From Cryphonectria parasitica EP155 (taxonomy: Eukaryota > Ascomycota > Sordariomycetes > Diaporthales > Cryphonectriaceae): a stretch of 64,000 nt of DNA. The stretch is taken from contig NW_024468910.1 in the NCBI RefSeq assembly GCF_011745365.1, positions 1,392,068-1,456,067 of the forward strand, written 5' to 3'. How positions within the stretch are numbered: position 1 is the first letter of the stretch; every line of letters starts with the position of its first letter. The notes under the pieces were generated by a model that was not told the origin of the DNA, searched no databases, and saw only the letters and a program-made list of their open reading frames with translations. Below, in pieces: positions 33,651 through 45,992 of the stretch. The position numbers and the translations under genes were made by a program.

Positions 33651-34559
33651 TGCTTATTCTTTCTTCGAGCCTGCTTCGCAGCTTCTTAAGCAAGCTTCTT
33701 AGCTTGCTTTTGCTCATATCATCATTATTTCTAATCTTTTTTCTGTTAATACTAGTTGCAGATCTTGTTATTAATATAAATCATGCAGAATATCGTCTTG
33801 CACTGCTATCATTTTATCTTCTTATCTATACATTGCATAGAACAGTTATCTGGTAGTTCGATGTATGCATTGTAGTGCTGTCTGTTAAGAACTTCTCTGA
33901 AGCGAAGCTCTAGCTTCTTAACAGCTTGAAGGATTTATCCTGGTTCTCTGACGGAGAACCATTCGTATTATACCTTCTCCGAGAAATGCGTTCTGCAGCT
34001 GTGATAGATGCAGGAAATTCATATTAGTTCGTGGTATAGGTTGTGAAGTAAGCTGATTCAAGAGTCTTCGCCTTGTTATACTTCGATATCTTGTAAGGGA
34101 ATGCAGGTAAAGAGTTTCTCTAGCTCTATTCTATAGATGAGATATTCAATTCATATTGTTTCTTTGTTTCATTCAATGCTGAAGGAAAATCTTTCTTTAG
34201 GCTTGTTGGGTACGTTGTTCGCGGGGAGCCTCTGCAGGCTGCTAAGTTGTTTGCTCTGGCTTAATCCTTTTGTTGCTTGGAAAGCGTTCTCGATGTTGTT
34301 TAGATGTTCGTATCAGTAGCTAAGAGAGTACCATCTCTTATCTATATCCCTGGTTATAGTGCTTGGTGTAAGCGATAAAGAATGTTAAAGAGTATCGTTG
34401 CTAAGCGCTTCTTCCAACCCCTGAATGCTCTGTTCCGCGATATCAGAGCAGTTCGAGTTGCTACTCGTGAGGATGCTGAGCGTGCCCTCTCGCCCTGCTG
34501 TTGCTATTTATCTGCAGCGCCTAGATTTCTGAGAGAACTATCCTGAACCTTTCTTACTC

Positions 34560-35725
34560 GAGAAGTGAGTTAAGCAGTTGTTATTATAGCAGAATGTTCA
34601 GCTGAAACTTCCATAATTAACAGAGTTCAATACTTGCTTTAAGAGGATGTTTTTGCTTAGTTGATTGGGTTTCTATTGCTGAGCAATGTTTATCTGGCAT
34701 TCTTTCTGAACTAGCTGCTATTTGTTTCTCCGGAGTTGATAGCAGTTGCATGCAATGTATTTCTATTTATTATAATTGTAGCAAGTAATGCTGTTCTTCT
34801 TGCTATACTGCCTGTTAGCTATATCGAGCTCTATAGGATCAGCGTATGTAGTGCTGCTCTAGGCTGTACTGCTATATTAACTGCTATTTTTGTTTTGAAG
34901 TTTCTTGCTTATGTTAGCTGGAAATCTTCAAGTCTAGCTTCTTCCTTTCTTAGATTTTTCCATTCGTTGTTCGTATAAACAGTTATTAATACAGATTACT
35001 TGATTAGAGAATATTGCAAAGTTCTCTAGCTAATTCTATTTAAAGATTTCATTCTTAATATCATCCTTAAGTTCCTTATAATAATACTTTATAAGATTCT
35101 TATTCTTCTACAAAAGTCTTGCTGAGAGCTGTTTGAATCTAACTATATAAGCAGAAGCTAACTTAGTCTACTTAAGATTCATAAGCTGCTGAGCTATAGT
35201 GCATTTCTTATTGGGATTACTAAAGATTTTCTTAAGAGCTTTCTTAAAGCTTTCAAAGAAATCGAATATATTCTTAGTATTCTGAGTATGCACATCGAGA
35301 TTATTCTGATGCTCCAAGTAGTTGCATAGAAAAGGCTTGTATTAGATAAGAGCATTCTTTTCGAAGCGAATCCCTGCAAGGATAACTTTCTCAGGTTTCA
35401 TAATGAACTAAGTTGTATAGTATAAGAAGTATGCTCTGCAGTGAGTAAGGAATTCATGCAGCATCTTCTGGTTGCTATCATACATAGCGAGCTTATTCAT
35501 CTTGTATGCCTTTCCAGCGCTACTGGTAACTACAGAGGTAAACTGCGCCTGCTAAGCCTGCTGAGCCAGCTGAGCCTGTTGATTAGCAATGATAGCGCTC
35601 TAAGCCTGCTGTTGTTTGCACAGATCCTGGATATGCTGGGTAAGCTAGTATACCTGATTAATTAGTTCTTCCTGAGTAGGAATGCACAAGAACGAAGGGA
35701 TTCCTGAAGAAGCTATTGTATTCCG
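34560..35725 (-). pseudogene. gag: G1-c gag
   Basis: Same layout as in G1-a: Gln/Ala-rich leader at about 35650-35540, capsid core to about 35000, and a knuckle at about 34790-34742 whose second Cys and His are now Tyr. The stretch 33651-34560 between knuckle and protease shows no domain. Confidence 0.75.
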
Positions 35726-35764
35726 TATTGCTCAAGGGATAACACTGAACTGTTCTTGAATAAG

Positions 35765-35775
35765 AGTTGTCAAAA
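35765..35775 (-). other. G1-c primer-binding site, probable self-priming
   Basis: The minus strand TTTTGACAACT abuts the LTR. TTGACAACT pairs with AGTTGTCAA of the LTR (minus strand, 35960 downward), about 45 nt after the sense TATA box. Confidence 0.6.
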
Positions 35776-36003
35776 TGTAATAAGCACTGCAGCAATCCGA
35801 AGATTCCCAAGTATACAAAGGGGTTTATGCTAATAAGAGCGGTATCAAAGTACTAAGTTCTTGAATACGGAACTGTACAAGTCTTAATAAGCGATGCAAG
35901 TGTTCACTGCCTTTGGGGCTATCAGAGTAAGAGAGTAATCTGATACTTAGATTGACAACTGAAGAGCTATATCCTGAATCTATCTAATGGTAATGATCGT
36001 GTT

Positions 36004-36013
36004 CTTATATATT
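36004..36013 (-). promoter_or_regulatory. Sense TATA box of G1-c
   Basis: The minus strand reads AATATATAAG, conserved in all G1 LTRs and placed about 45-50 nt upstream of the proposed RNA 5' end. Confidence 0.55.
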
Positions 36014-36036
36014 CAGCTCTTTAGTATGAATATGTT

Positions 36037-36096
36037 GGATAGCAACATATTCAAGTTATCTTGCTAGCTTTGGATAGCACATATCCGAAGCTATCC
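36037..36096. promoter_or_regulatory. Type II U3 cassette: two 25-bp inverted repeats
   Basis: GGATAGC-N11-GCTATCC is intact at 36072-36096. A tandem copy with two transitions in one arm is at 36037-36061. The pair sits just upstream of the sense TATA and, in the 3' LTR, upstream of the antisense TATA. Proposed operators. Confidence 0.5.
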
Positions 36097-36232
36097 TTCC
36101 TGATTGGCCGTGCCCATAACCCTAACCCTGGGTTACGTAATCAATGCTTTTGTCAGAACATTGGATTCTTGACACCTGGTCCTTGTTACTCGTAACCTGT
36201 TTTGTAACCTGCATGTTGAATGAGTTATAACA

Positions 36233-37392
36233 TTTAGTAATATTGAAGCAGTTTGAATTATTGCTGCTTGTAGTTATGCTAGATGCATATACTCGCTCTT
36301 CTATTGCTATCTGTCTATAGCATTTAGATTTCTGAGAAAACTATTCTAAGCTTTTCTTACTCGAGAAATGTATTAAGCAGTTATTATTATAGCAGAATAT
36401 TCAGCTGAGATTTCCATAATCAATAGAGTTTGATATTTGCTTCAAGAGAATATTTTTGCTTAGTTGATTAAGTTTCTATTGCTAAGTAATATTCATCTAG
36501 TATTCTTTCTGAACTAGTTGCTATTTGTTCTTTCGGAATTAATAGCAATTGTATGCTATGTATTTCTATTTATTGCAATTATAGCAAGTAATGCTATTCT
36601 TCTTGCTGTATTGCTTATTAGCTGTATTAAGTTTTATAAGATTAGTATATATAGTGCTGCTTTGAGCTATACTGCTCTGTTGATCGCTATTCTTATATTA
36701 AAGTTTCTTGCTTGTATTAGCTGGAAATCTTCAAGTCTAGCTTTCTCCCTTCTTAAACTTCTCTACCTATTGTTCGTATAGATAGTTATCAATGCAGATT
36801 GCTTAATTAGAAAATATTATAAAGTTCTCTAGCTAATTCTGCTTAGAGATTTCATTCTTAATATTATTCTTAAGTTCTTTGTAATAGTATTTCATAAGAT
36901 TCTTATTTTCTTATAGAAGTCTTGCTAAGAGCTATTTGAATCTAATTATATAAGCAGAAGCTAACTTAGTTTGCTTGAGATTTAAGAGCTGCTGAGCTGT
37001 AATGCATTCTTTATTAGGATTGCTGAAGATTTTCTTAAGAGCTTTTTCGAAGTTTGCAAAGAAATCAAATTTATTCTTGATACTCTGGATATATATATTG
37101 GGATTATTCTGATGCTTTAAGTAATTATATAGAAAGAGCTTGTATTAGATAAGAGCATTCTTTTCAAAACAAATCTCTGCAAGAATAATCTTCTTAGATT
37201 CTTTAGTAAACTAAGCTATATAGTGCAAAAAGTATGCTTTGCAGTAAATAAGAAATTCATACAGTATCTTTTGATTGCTATTATATATAGCAGATTTATT
37301 CATCTTATATATCTTTCTAGCATCACTGGTAATTGCAGAGATAGATTGTGCTTATTGAGCTTGTTAAGCTAGCTGAGCTTATTAATTAGCGA
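36233..37392 (-). pseudogene. gag: G1-h gag segment
   Basis: After one TTTAG duplicate the G1-h copy resumes. The knuckle at about 36592-36544 reads CYNC...YIAYNC. Capsid core lies at about 37320-36800. It is cut at 37392 by the G2-b LTR within the Gln-rich leader. Confidence 0.82.
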
Positions 37393-37712
37393 TGAACCAG
37401 AACTAGGGCGCCGTCGCCCTCGAAAGAAAAAGGGACAAACAGCTGCTGAAGCAATGGGCAAGGGCTCGTGCAACCCAAGCATGCCTGTACAGATAAGGAC
37501 AGCAAACTAAGGCCACACGGGCACAAGAACAGGGTGAAAAACCTGTCTTAGACCTGTCCAAAGGGTTCAAAATTGAAAAGAAGAGAAAAGGATACTTCCT
37601 TGTTGCTTATAGCTAAAGAATTTGAAAAGTGGGTGGTATTCTTTATATGTATGAGGACTCTTGATCCACTGTATTCCACGTCCTATGGACTACTACTCTG
37701 GCCACTACAACA
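37393..37712 (-). repeat. G2-b 3' LTR (320 bp)
   Basis: A third copy of the G2 LTR, with a shorter A run. Adjacent polypurine tract at 37713-37725 (minus GCTGGGGAAGGAC). This is the left end of G2-b, whose interior continues at 37713-38712, 46439-48837 and 56294-60019. Confidence 0.9.
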
Positions 37713-37849
37713 GTCCTTCCCCAGCAACTTTCTTCCAAAGTTGCGATAAGTCTAATGGTATACTAGATCTGATTAGAGGAAGATGAAGTAAAGAAATAAA
37801 GAATTTATTGCAAACTGCTAAAGGAAATACTGCAAATCAAACTATTCTT

Positions 37850-38712
37850 CTAATTCAACTCTCATACTTCTTCCTATTGCTTGAGCTATTATTTAAATCA
37901 ATACAGGAGTATTAGTATTCATCTTCAGTTTATTTGTAATATAAGCACGATCTGAATAGATTCTAATGCTAATTTCTTCTCTATTCCCGTCTGCTCTTAA
38001 ACTCTGCTCGAATAGCAGTAGCAGCAGCAGTTCTCTTCTAATTCTGCATTCTTACTCAACGGATCCTTTTGCAGTCTGCTTTATATATATCTATCTTAAT
38101 AGCATAATCAAATCCTATTCAGTTCGGAGAATCCACTGAGAGCTTGATAGAGTTAAAGCTATGAAGCTCATTCTATAGAAGCATATAAAGCTTCTGAAGT
38201 CTATTAGGAAAACTGAAAAGCATGATATTGCTGCTTTTCAATCTCTGATGCAATAAGGCTTTAGTAGCATATTCAGGCTTAGCTGTTTGCTGCATTGATA
38301 GATTGATTATTGGTTCTGAATTGATAAGCATTTCTCGAGATGAAGAGGAGTAAGGATTAATAGGAATTCCGGATAGGAATTAACTTAATTCTGAGCTAAT
38401 ACTACATTCTCTTAATAAATGCAAGATCAGGCTAGCTGGAGCTATGCTCTCTTGGAACTGTTATCTTGATGAAACTAAGCTAAATGCTCTACTCGCTCTG
38501 AAATCCTTCAGAGCAAAGGCTGATATATCTCTTCTTATCCTGTTGAGATTGCTTTTAATAGATAATTCAGGCAAGTCTGCAACTCTTCTTATAAAGAAGA
38601 TAATATTCAGCTTGTAGATTATGTTTAGTATCCTACTAGCTTCTACTTATATAGCTTTGTATTCTTGAAGTGAGATACTTCTTCTTAATAGCTGATCAGG
38701 ATATTGCATATA
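37850..38712 (+). pseudogene. G2-b antisense gene, segment 1
   Basis: Plus-strand equivalent of about 13725-14580 in G2-a. A long readable stretch (38420-38570: RLAGAMLSWNCYLDETKLNA, then LLALKSFRAKADIS) has fewer stops than the opposite strand. It is interrupted by G1-d after 38712. Confidence 0.4.
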
Positions 38713-39158
38713 TGTAATGAGCACTGCAGCAATCCGAAGATTCCTAAGTATACGAAGAGTTTATGCTAACAAGAGCGGTGCTAAGTATAGGCCTTGAATA
38801 CGGAAACACAACTGTAGTAACTGTACAAGTGTTCACTGCCTTTGGGGCTATCAGAGTAAGAAAGTAATCTGATACTTAGATTGACAACTGAAGAGCTATG
38901 TACTGAATCTGTCTAATGGTAATGAACGTGTCCTTATATATCCAGCTCTTCAGTATGAATATGTCAGATAGCAACATATCCAAGCTATTCTGCTAGCTCT
39001 GAATAGCACATATCCGAAGCTATCCTTCCTGATTGGTCGTGCTGATAACCCTAACCCTGGATTATGTAATCACTGCTTTGTTAGAACGTTGGGTTCTTAA
39101 CATCTGATTCTTATTGCGTGACCTGTTTTGTAACCTGCATGTTGGATGAATCATAACA
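38713..39158 (-). repeat. G1-d 3' LTR (446 bp, U3 type II)
   Basis: Standard borders; telomere-like TAACCCTAACCCT at 39046-39058. The U5 module (TATAGGCCTTGAATACGGAAACACAAC type) is shared with G1-a rather than G1-c. The polypurine tract follows at 39159-39172 (minus AGAAGGGGGATAA). Confidence 0.92.
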
Positions 39159-39250
39159 TTATCCCCCTTCTATCAGTTGTTGTTCCCAACAATCTTCTGT
39201 AAGTATTCTAGCAAGTCTTCCGTATGTATGATCTTGCCTTCCTAACCGAG

Positions 39251-39868
39251 ATGTCGAACAGAGTCAACAAATCTCAGTCTCGTGCTGAAAAGACAAAACA
39301 AAAGGATTCTCTTCTTTCCTTAATCCTTACAAACGCTATTATCATGCCTTCCTGTTCTTTCTGCGAGAGTTGTGATATTCAGTTTTGTTAAGTCTCTGCT
39401 GAGGATTCCTCTCGTTGCGCTGAATGTATTCGCCTGGGTTGCTCCCGATGCGATGTTTAAGGGTTGAGTGCAGCGGAAATTCGTTGGATAGGCGTTCAAT
39501 ACCAGCGTCTGGAGGATCAACTCGAGAGTGCTGAGGAGCGGCTGCGTGATGCTGCTGCGGAGGTGGAATGTTTGCGGAAGCAGAAACGTTTGTAGTTTGA
39601 GAGGATGATGAAGGCTGTTCGCCGAGGCTTTTCCAGCGTGGAGGAGCTAGAGCATGAGGAGGCTGAGGAGGAGCGAGCTCGCATCGCTGCTGGGATTCGT
39701 TCCGTGATTGCAGAGAAGTCTGCTATTGTTGCTGAAGATTCTTCTTTTAGGGGTTTCGACTGGAATTCCGTGGATGTAAGGAATTCAGTGATAGATTGAT
39801 CAGATTTCCTGGAGAGTGAGATTCCTGAAGCTTCTGGGTTTCGGTTCGGGGCGGAGCGATCATTCTAG
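39251..39868 (+). pseudogene. Antisense Zn-cluster/coiled-coil gene, allele beta (G1-d)
   Basis: 206 codons, MSNRVNKSQSRAEKTK to TAG, colinear with the G1-c gene and cleaner in its C-terminal half (39605-39799 open). Cys cluster CSFCESCDIQFC...SSRCAECIRLGCSRCD; coiled coil LEDQLESAEERLRDAAAEVE; then RRGFSSVEELEHEEAEEERA. Four internal stops, all single RIP steps from CAA/CAG or TGG. Its last two bases overlap the pol stop. Confidence 0.78.
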
Positions 39869-42800
39869 GTGCTGGTTTCCTTCTTTTTCCAATACTCAGT
39901 TACTTTTTCCTGAGCATTCTTAACGTTTTTCCGTGGTTCCCATGAATTTTCGCTTGCTAAGTAATCTTTCTACTTGATAAGGTATTCCCTCGTATTGTCT
40001 GTGCTTCTATGCTTAAGAATTTTCTTTACTTTATACTCCAGTTCATTGTTTTCTACCTCCACTGTATTGTTCGTTAGTATTTCCCGTGCTGCTGATTTCA
40101 ACAGTAAAACGTGGAAAACCGGGTATATCCTCATCCTATGAGGTAATACTAACTCGTAGTTAACTAGAGAAATCTATTGCAAGATTTTGAATAGTTCTAA
40201 TTTCTTGTAATCAAGTTTGTTGCTTAGCCTGATTGTTTTGATGTTTTTCCGAAGTAGCTAAGCTTTATCTTCCTTCTATAGAATTGATTTCTCAATTCTT
40301 TTGGAATTTGCATACTGCATTATTCATTCTTGAATGAATTATAATTCTGATCGGAATTCTTCTTAAACTTTCTTAATCTTCTTAATTCTTTTTTCTGCAG
40401 CTTCTGCATCTACTTTCAGCAGTATCTTGTAATAAGCTGTTAGATTATATCTGTAGAATATAAAGAATGATAATTTCTTTATTATACTTGTATCTGCGCT
40501 ATTATAAGCAAACTATGCAAGAGATAATAAATTAACTTAGTTATTCTGTTTCTGATTAATATAGTATTGAAGATATTATTCAATAATCTGATTTATTCTT
40601 TCTGTTTGTTTATTTGTTTGCAGATGAAATGCTATAGATATTCTGTAATATGTTTCAAGCTGTTTTATAAGTAAAGTTCAAAATTTTGAATTAAACTTTC
40701 TATTTCTATCGGAGATTACTTCTTCTAGCATGCTATGATTAGCAATAATCGTTCTAAGAAATGCATATATAAGTTCTTCTGCTATACTGCTTTCCTTATA
40801 AAAGAGAAAATAAGCATACTTGCTTAGTCTGCAAACTATTACTAGAATACTATTATATTACACTTTAATTAAGAGTTCTTATAAGAAAAATAGCTTAATA
40901 ATAAAATCTAAACTAATGAATTGCTAAATAGTTGTAAATACTGATAAGGAATGCAGCAGTTTATAAAGCTTATATCTTTCTGCTCTATTCTTCTTGCAGC
41001 TATTGCATTGTTATAGGATGCTCTTAATTCTCTTTCTAAAGCCTGATAAATTCTAGTATCTTTTAATACATTCATAGATTGCTCTAACTCTCTGATATCC
41101 GTATACGGATATACCATGTATAACCTTGATATAGTTGTCTTGTTTGTTTAGAATCATTAATTCTGAATTCTTTTCTGAAGATTCAATTCTGAAGGCAGCG
41201 TTTAGTTCTCTATAAGCATTGATAAGATTTCCTGATTTGTTTTGAGCGAAGATATTCTGTATATCTAAGGAGTCTGTATCTCGGTAATCTAATCATCTGC
41301 TAAGAGCATCTGCTTGTTCGTTCTCTGAGCCTTTGCAGTATATAATTTTGAAGTTGAATTGTAAGAGGAATTCTGCTCATCTAACTTATTGCTTATTCAA
41401 GACTTTGATTGTTATGAATATAGTTAGATTCTTATAATCTGAGTGAACTATGATCGGGTGCTGTACGCTAATAAGATAATGTTGCTATTCTTTAAAAGCT
41501 TTCACTATTGCTATAAGCTTCTGATCAGGGATTCTGTAGTTGATTTCTGATTTGTTTAGCTTCTTTGAAAAGTTGCTTATAATTCTTAAATATTCTTAGT
41601 TATCTTGCTGACTAAGTTGTTCTCCGAGTGTATATTCCGATGCATCGGTCTTAATTTCAAAGGGTTTGTAGAGATCTGCTTCATACAGAATCAGCTCTGA
41701 GATAATATGTGTTAGGGCTTGTATGCGCACAAAGGAAATAGGTGGCCCTTGCGACCCCTGGTAGCGGTTCAGGGCTGCTGCGAGAGCTTCGCTCCGAAGC
41801 AGCGCTCTCGTACGATGCTGCGTAGCCATTAAGCCATTGTCATCCCATCTAGTTCAAGCCAATTGTGTACATAAGGGAAAGGGGAACAACAGGTTCAGTA
41901 GCGAAAAAGAGGAGGAGGGAGATAGGTTCAGTAGTTCCTTTGAATGAAAGCGTCAACAGAGCGGCTTGAGAGCAGCTCACACCCCTTCACCTCACTTGTG
42001 TGCTCTTTTTACCCTGACAATATGCTTAATAATCTCATCAAAAGCTTCTTATATCTTGGAAATCTATTCGAAGGGCTGATCCTTCTTGGTGAGATTCGTA
42101 AGAAGATGTGCAATCCAGCTATAGTTCTTAATAAACTGCTTGTAGAAGTTAATGTATCCAAGGAAAAACCTAACATCCCTAACATTCCTGAGAATTAGCT
42201 AATTCCTAACAGCTTCTATCTTATCTTTCTGTAGCTTGATACATCTCAGCTTGATTATGAATCCGAGATAGTCAACTTTTTGTATGTAAAAGTAACTTTT
42301 TGCAGATTCCATAAGGAGTTTTGCATTCTGAAGCGTCTGCAATACTGTTTTCACATATTCCTTGTATTCTTCTAGTATTCAAGAGAAAATAAGAATGTTA
42401 TCAAGGTATGCAATAATGAACTGATTTAGATGCTTGTATAGGATATGATTAATTATTTCCTAGAATGAAGCTGGGATATTTATTAAACTGAAGAGCATAA
42501 TTAGATACTTGTAATATTCATAGTATATTCTGAAAACAGTTTTCCATTCTTCTTCTTTCTTTATTCTGATTAGATTATAAGCTTTTTTTAGATTCAGAAT
42601 TATAAATCACTATGCTTCTTGCAGCTTATCTCATAATTCTTTGATAAATAGTAACAGATATTGATTCTTAATTATAATATTATTGAATTGCTTATAATCA
42701 ATATATAGCCTAAGCTTGCTATTCTTCTTGAATATAAATAGAATAGAATATTCTGCTAATAATCGCAATAATCGTATATATTTCTTTTTAAGATTCTTAT

Positions 42801-43870
42801 TGAGATATTCTCTGAGTACTTTTAGTTATACTTCATCTAGTCTGTAGATAGGGAAGAATTTGAGCTGTTTCTCTTTTTGTAGTGGGATCTTGTAGTTGTA
42901 TGAGCTGTATTCTAGCAACTCTGTATTCAATTCTTTCTGGAATAATTTCTTGAATTTGTAATATTCTTGTAGTATGTTTGCAAGTATTAGTTCTGATTTA
43001 TGTGCTGTTTCTGCTATCTGGAGGAACAGTAGGTACTATTGAGCATACTTCTTCTCGTTTGTTGTTTTTGGTGACGTTTTTGAAAGCTTTGAGCGTTCGC
43101 TCCGGGCTGAACCGAGCGCTCGAGGGCCTGGTTTCGAGGTTCTTCTTGTGTGAACTCACAATCCACTTTCTGAAGCTTTTCCTTATCGCTCCGGAGCGAA
43201 CCAACTTGCTGAGAGCCTCGCTTCCGTTATTTTGCTAACCTGCTAGCGCCCTAGCACTGTTTGGATTCGCCTGTTGCTAGATCCTTCTCCTTGAACTGCC
43301 AGTTCTGCTGACTTAAAGGTATGTGTGAAGTTGTCCGAAGCTTCTTTTCCCGAGTGTTCTTTGATAACTAGCTTCGATCCTGCGCTGTTGATTGCAACTA
43401 TCTCCCTGAATATAGCTTGCTTCCATGAGATCTGGCCAGTAGTCCAATCAATTCGAGGATTATGCTCTTTGAGCTATGAAAATTCTATAATCAGCTCATG
43501 CTGTGCTGTATCCATGATATCAAAAGAAATCCTGATTATATATTCTTAGATCAAGATAGATAGATGATTAGTCTTCTTATTAATTACTCCTTGGTTATAT
43601 ATAACAGATTATTCTTTCATAATACTAAGGATATAGGAATGCTTCTTTCATTTCCATTGTAGTTATGCCTGATTGATAATATATAGAAATATAAAGTTTC
43701 CCTAAGCATTATTATTTAATAGTACGCTGTATCTGTATTCTTAAATATATATATTAAACTTAATATGAGCATATTCTGTTCTAGAAGCTTTATATAGGAA
43801 CTGTTTCAGTCTAATCGTCTGCAGTCTCTTTACAAGCGATCTTAGTCTTTTGGGATTATTAAGAACTATT
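39865..43870 (-). pseudogene. pol: G1-d pol
   Basis: Chromodomain at about 40060-39890; integrase at about 41280-40080. The first catalytic Asp survives here (SLDFIIKL near 40905), unlike the other visible copies. RNase H at about 41700-41290 (LILYEADLYKPFEIKTDASEY) continues across S310 at 42025-42080. RT spans about 42840-42080 with a YLDN box, protease about 43860-43670. The pol stop overlaps the antisense stop at 39865-39868. The less mutated GC patch ahead of RT is at 43080-43140. Confidence 0.88.
41710..42019. repeat. S310 repeat copy 2 (310 bp), clean insertion
   Basis: Reverse orientation to 12331-12640, differing by roughly a dozen transitions. Flanked by ATATG on both sides (41705-41709 and 42020-42024), interrupting G1-d RNase H. 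The start reads TGTTAGGG and the end CCCTGACA. No gene; frames inside are incidental. Confidence 0.88.
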
Positions 43871-44779
43871 TGTCCTTCTGAGCCTGCTTTGCTGCTTCTC
43901 GAGCAAGCTTCTTAGCTTGTTTCTATTTGTATTATTGTTATTCCTAGTCTTTCTTCTGTTAATGCTAGTTACGAACTTTATTATTAATATAAATCGTACA
44001 GAGCATTATCTTACACTGCTACTACTTTATTTTCTTATTTATGCATTGTATAGAACAGTTATCTAGTAGCTCGATATATGCATTGTGATATTATCTGTTG
44101 AGAATCTCTCTGAAGCGGAGCTTCTGTTCTTCAACAGCCTGAAGGATTTGTTCTGATTCTCTGCTGGAGAACTATTCGTATTGTACTTTTTCCGAGAAAT
44201 GCATTCTGCAGCTATAATAGATGCAGGAAATCCATGCTAGTTCGTAGTATAGATTATGAAGTAAGCTGATTCAAGAGTTCTTATCTTGTTATACTTTGAT
44301 ATCTTGCAAGGAAATGCAGGTAAAGAGCTCTTCTAGCTCTATCCTATAGATAAGATATTTAATTCATATTATTTCCTTGTTCTACCCAATGCTGAAGGAA
44401 ACTCTTTCTATAAGCTCTTTGAGTTTATTGTTTACGAGGAATTCTAGCGAACTGCTGAATCGTTTGTTCTAGCTTGATTCTTTTATTGCTTGAAAAGCTT
44501 TTTCAGTGTTATTTAAGTATTTGTACTAATAGCTAAGAGGGTATCATTCCTTATTCACATCCTTAGTTATAGTACTTGGCGTAAGCAACAAGGAATGGTG
44601 AAGAGTATTGTTGCTAAGCCCTTTCTCCAACGCTTGAATACTTTGTTCAGTAATGCTAGAGCAGTTCGAGTTATTGCTGCTCATGATTATGCTGAGCGTA
44701 TACTCTCGCTCTCCTATCGCTATCTGCCTATAGCGCTTAGATTTCTGAGGAAACTATTCTGAGCCTTCCTTGCTCGAAA

Positions 44780-45945
44780 AGTATGTTAAGCAGTTATTGT
44801 TATAGCAGAATGTTCAGCTGAGACTTCCGTAATTAATAGAATCTGATACTTGCTTCGAGAGAATATTTTTGCTTAATTGATTAGATTTCTATTATCGAGC
44901 AATATTCATCTAGTATTCTTTCTGAATCAGTTGCTATTTATTCTTTCGGAATTGATAGCAATTATATGCTATATATCCCTATTTATTGCAGTTATAGCAA
45001 ATAATGCTATTCCTCTTGCTATACTGCTTGTTAGCAGCATTAAGCTTCATAAGACTAGCATGCATAATGCTGCTCTGAGCTGTACTGCTCTATTAACTGC
45101 TATTCTTGTATTGGAATTTCTTGCTTGTATTAGCTGAAAATCTCCAAGTCTAGCTTTCTCCCTTTTTGAACTTCTTTATTCATTATTCATACAGATAATT
45201 ATTAATGCAGATTGCTTGATTAAAGAATATTGCAAAGTTCTCTAGCTAATTCTGCTTGGAAATCTCATTCTTAATATTATTCTTAAGTTCCTTATAATAG
45301 TATTCTATAAGATTTTTATCTTCTTATAGAAGTTTTGCTAAAAGCTGTTTAAATCTAATTATATAAATAGAAGCTAATTTGATCTGCTTAAGATTTATAA
45401 GCTACTAAGCTGTAATGCATTCTTTATTGAGATTGCTAAAGATTTTCTTAAGAGCTTTTTCGAAGCTTTCAAAGAAGTTGAACATATCCTTAGTATCCTG
45501 GATATGCGCATCGGGATTATTCTGATGCTCCAAGTAGTTGTATAGAGAAAGCTTATATTAGATAAGAATATTCTTTTCGAAACGAATCTTTGCAAGAATA
45601 ATCTTTTCAGATTCCATAGTAAACTGAGTTGCATAATGCAGAAAGTATGCTCTGCAGTAGATAAGGAATCTATATAGCATCTTCTGATTGCTATTATACA
45701 TAGCAAGCTTGTTCATCTTGTACGCTTTTCTAGCACTACTGGTGACTGTAGAAGTGAACTGTGCCTGCTGAGCTTGTTGAGCTAGCTGAGCCTGCTGGTT
45801 AGCAATGGTGGCGCTCTAGGCCTGCTGTTGGTTGCGCAGGTCCTGGATACGCTGAATGAGCTGATATATCTGATTAATCAGTTCTTCCTGAGTAGAGGCA
45901 CGCAAGGATGAAGGGATTCCTGGAGAAGCTATTGTATTCCGTATT
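44780..45945 (-). pseudogene. gag: G1-d gag
   Basis: Gln/Ala-rich leader at about 45880-45760, capsid core below it, knuckle CYNC...GYIAYNC at about 45005-44957. The 43870-44780 interval has no clear domain. Confidence 0.75.
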
Positions 45946-45981
45946 GCTCAAGGGGATAATACTGAACTGTTCTTGAACAAG

Positions 45982-45992
45982 AGTTGTTAAAA
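45982..45992 (-). other. G1-d primer-binding site
   Basis: Minus TTTTAACAACT, one transition from the G1 consensus. Confidence 0.5.

Larger units (their letters stand above)
28815..36232 (-). mobile_element. G1-c: complete G1 chromovirus (7.4 kb)
   Basis: Both 457-bp LTRs and the full interior are present, flanked by TTTAG (28810-28814 and 36233-36237). It inserted into G1-h. The minus order is LTR, primer site, gag, protease, RT, RNase H, integrase, chromodomain, then the antisense gene and the 3' LTR. It serves as the reference copy here. RIP stops inactivate every frame. Confidence 0.93.
35776..36232 (-). repeat. G1-c 5' LTR (457 bp)
   Basis: Inferred U3 is 36232-35961 and R-U5 35960-35776. 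The R start carries a hairpin (ATCAGA...TCTGAT, about 35930-35944). Telomere-like TAACCCTAACCCT lies at 36117-36129. Confidence 0.93.
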
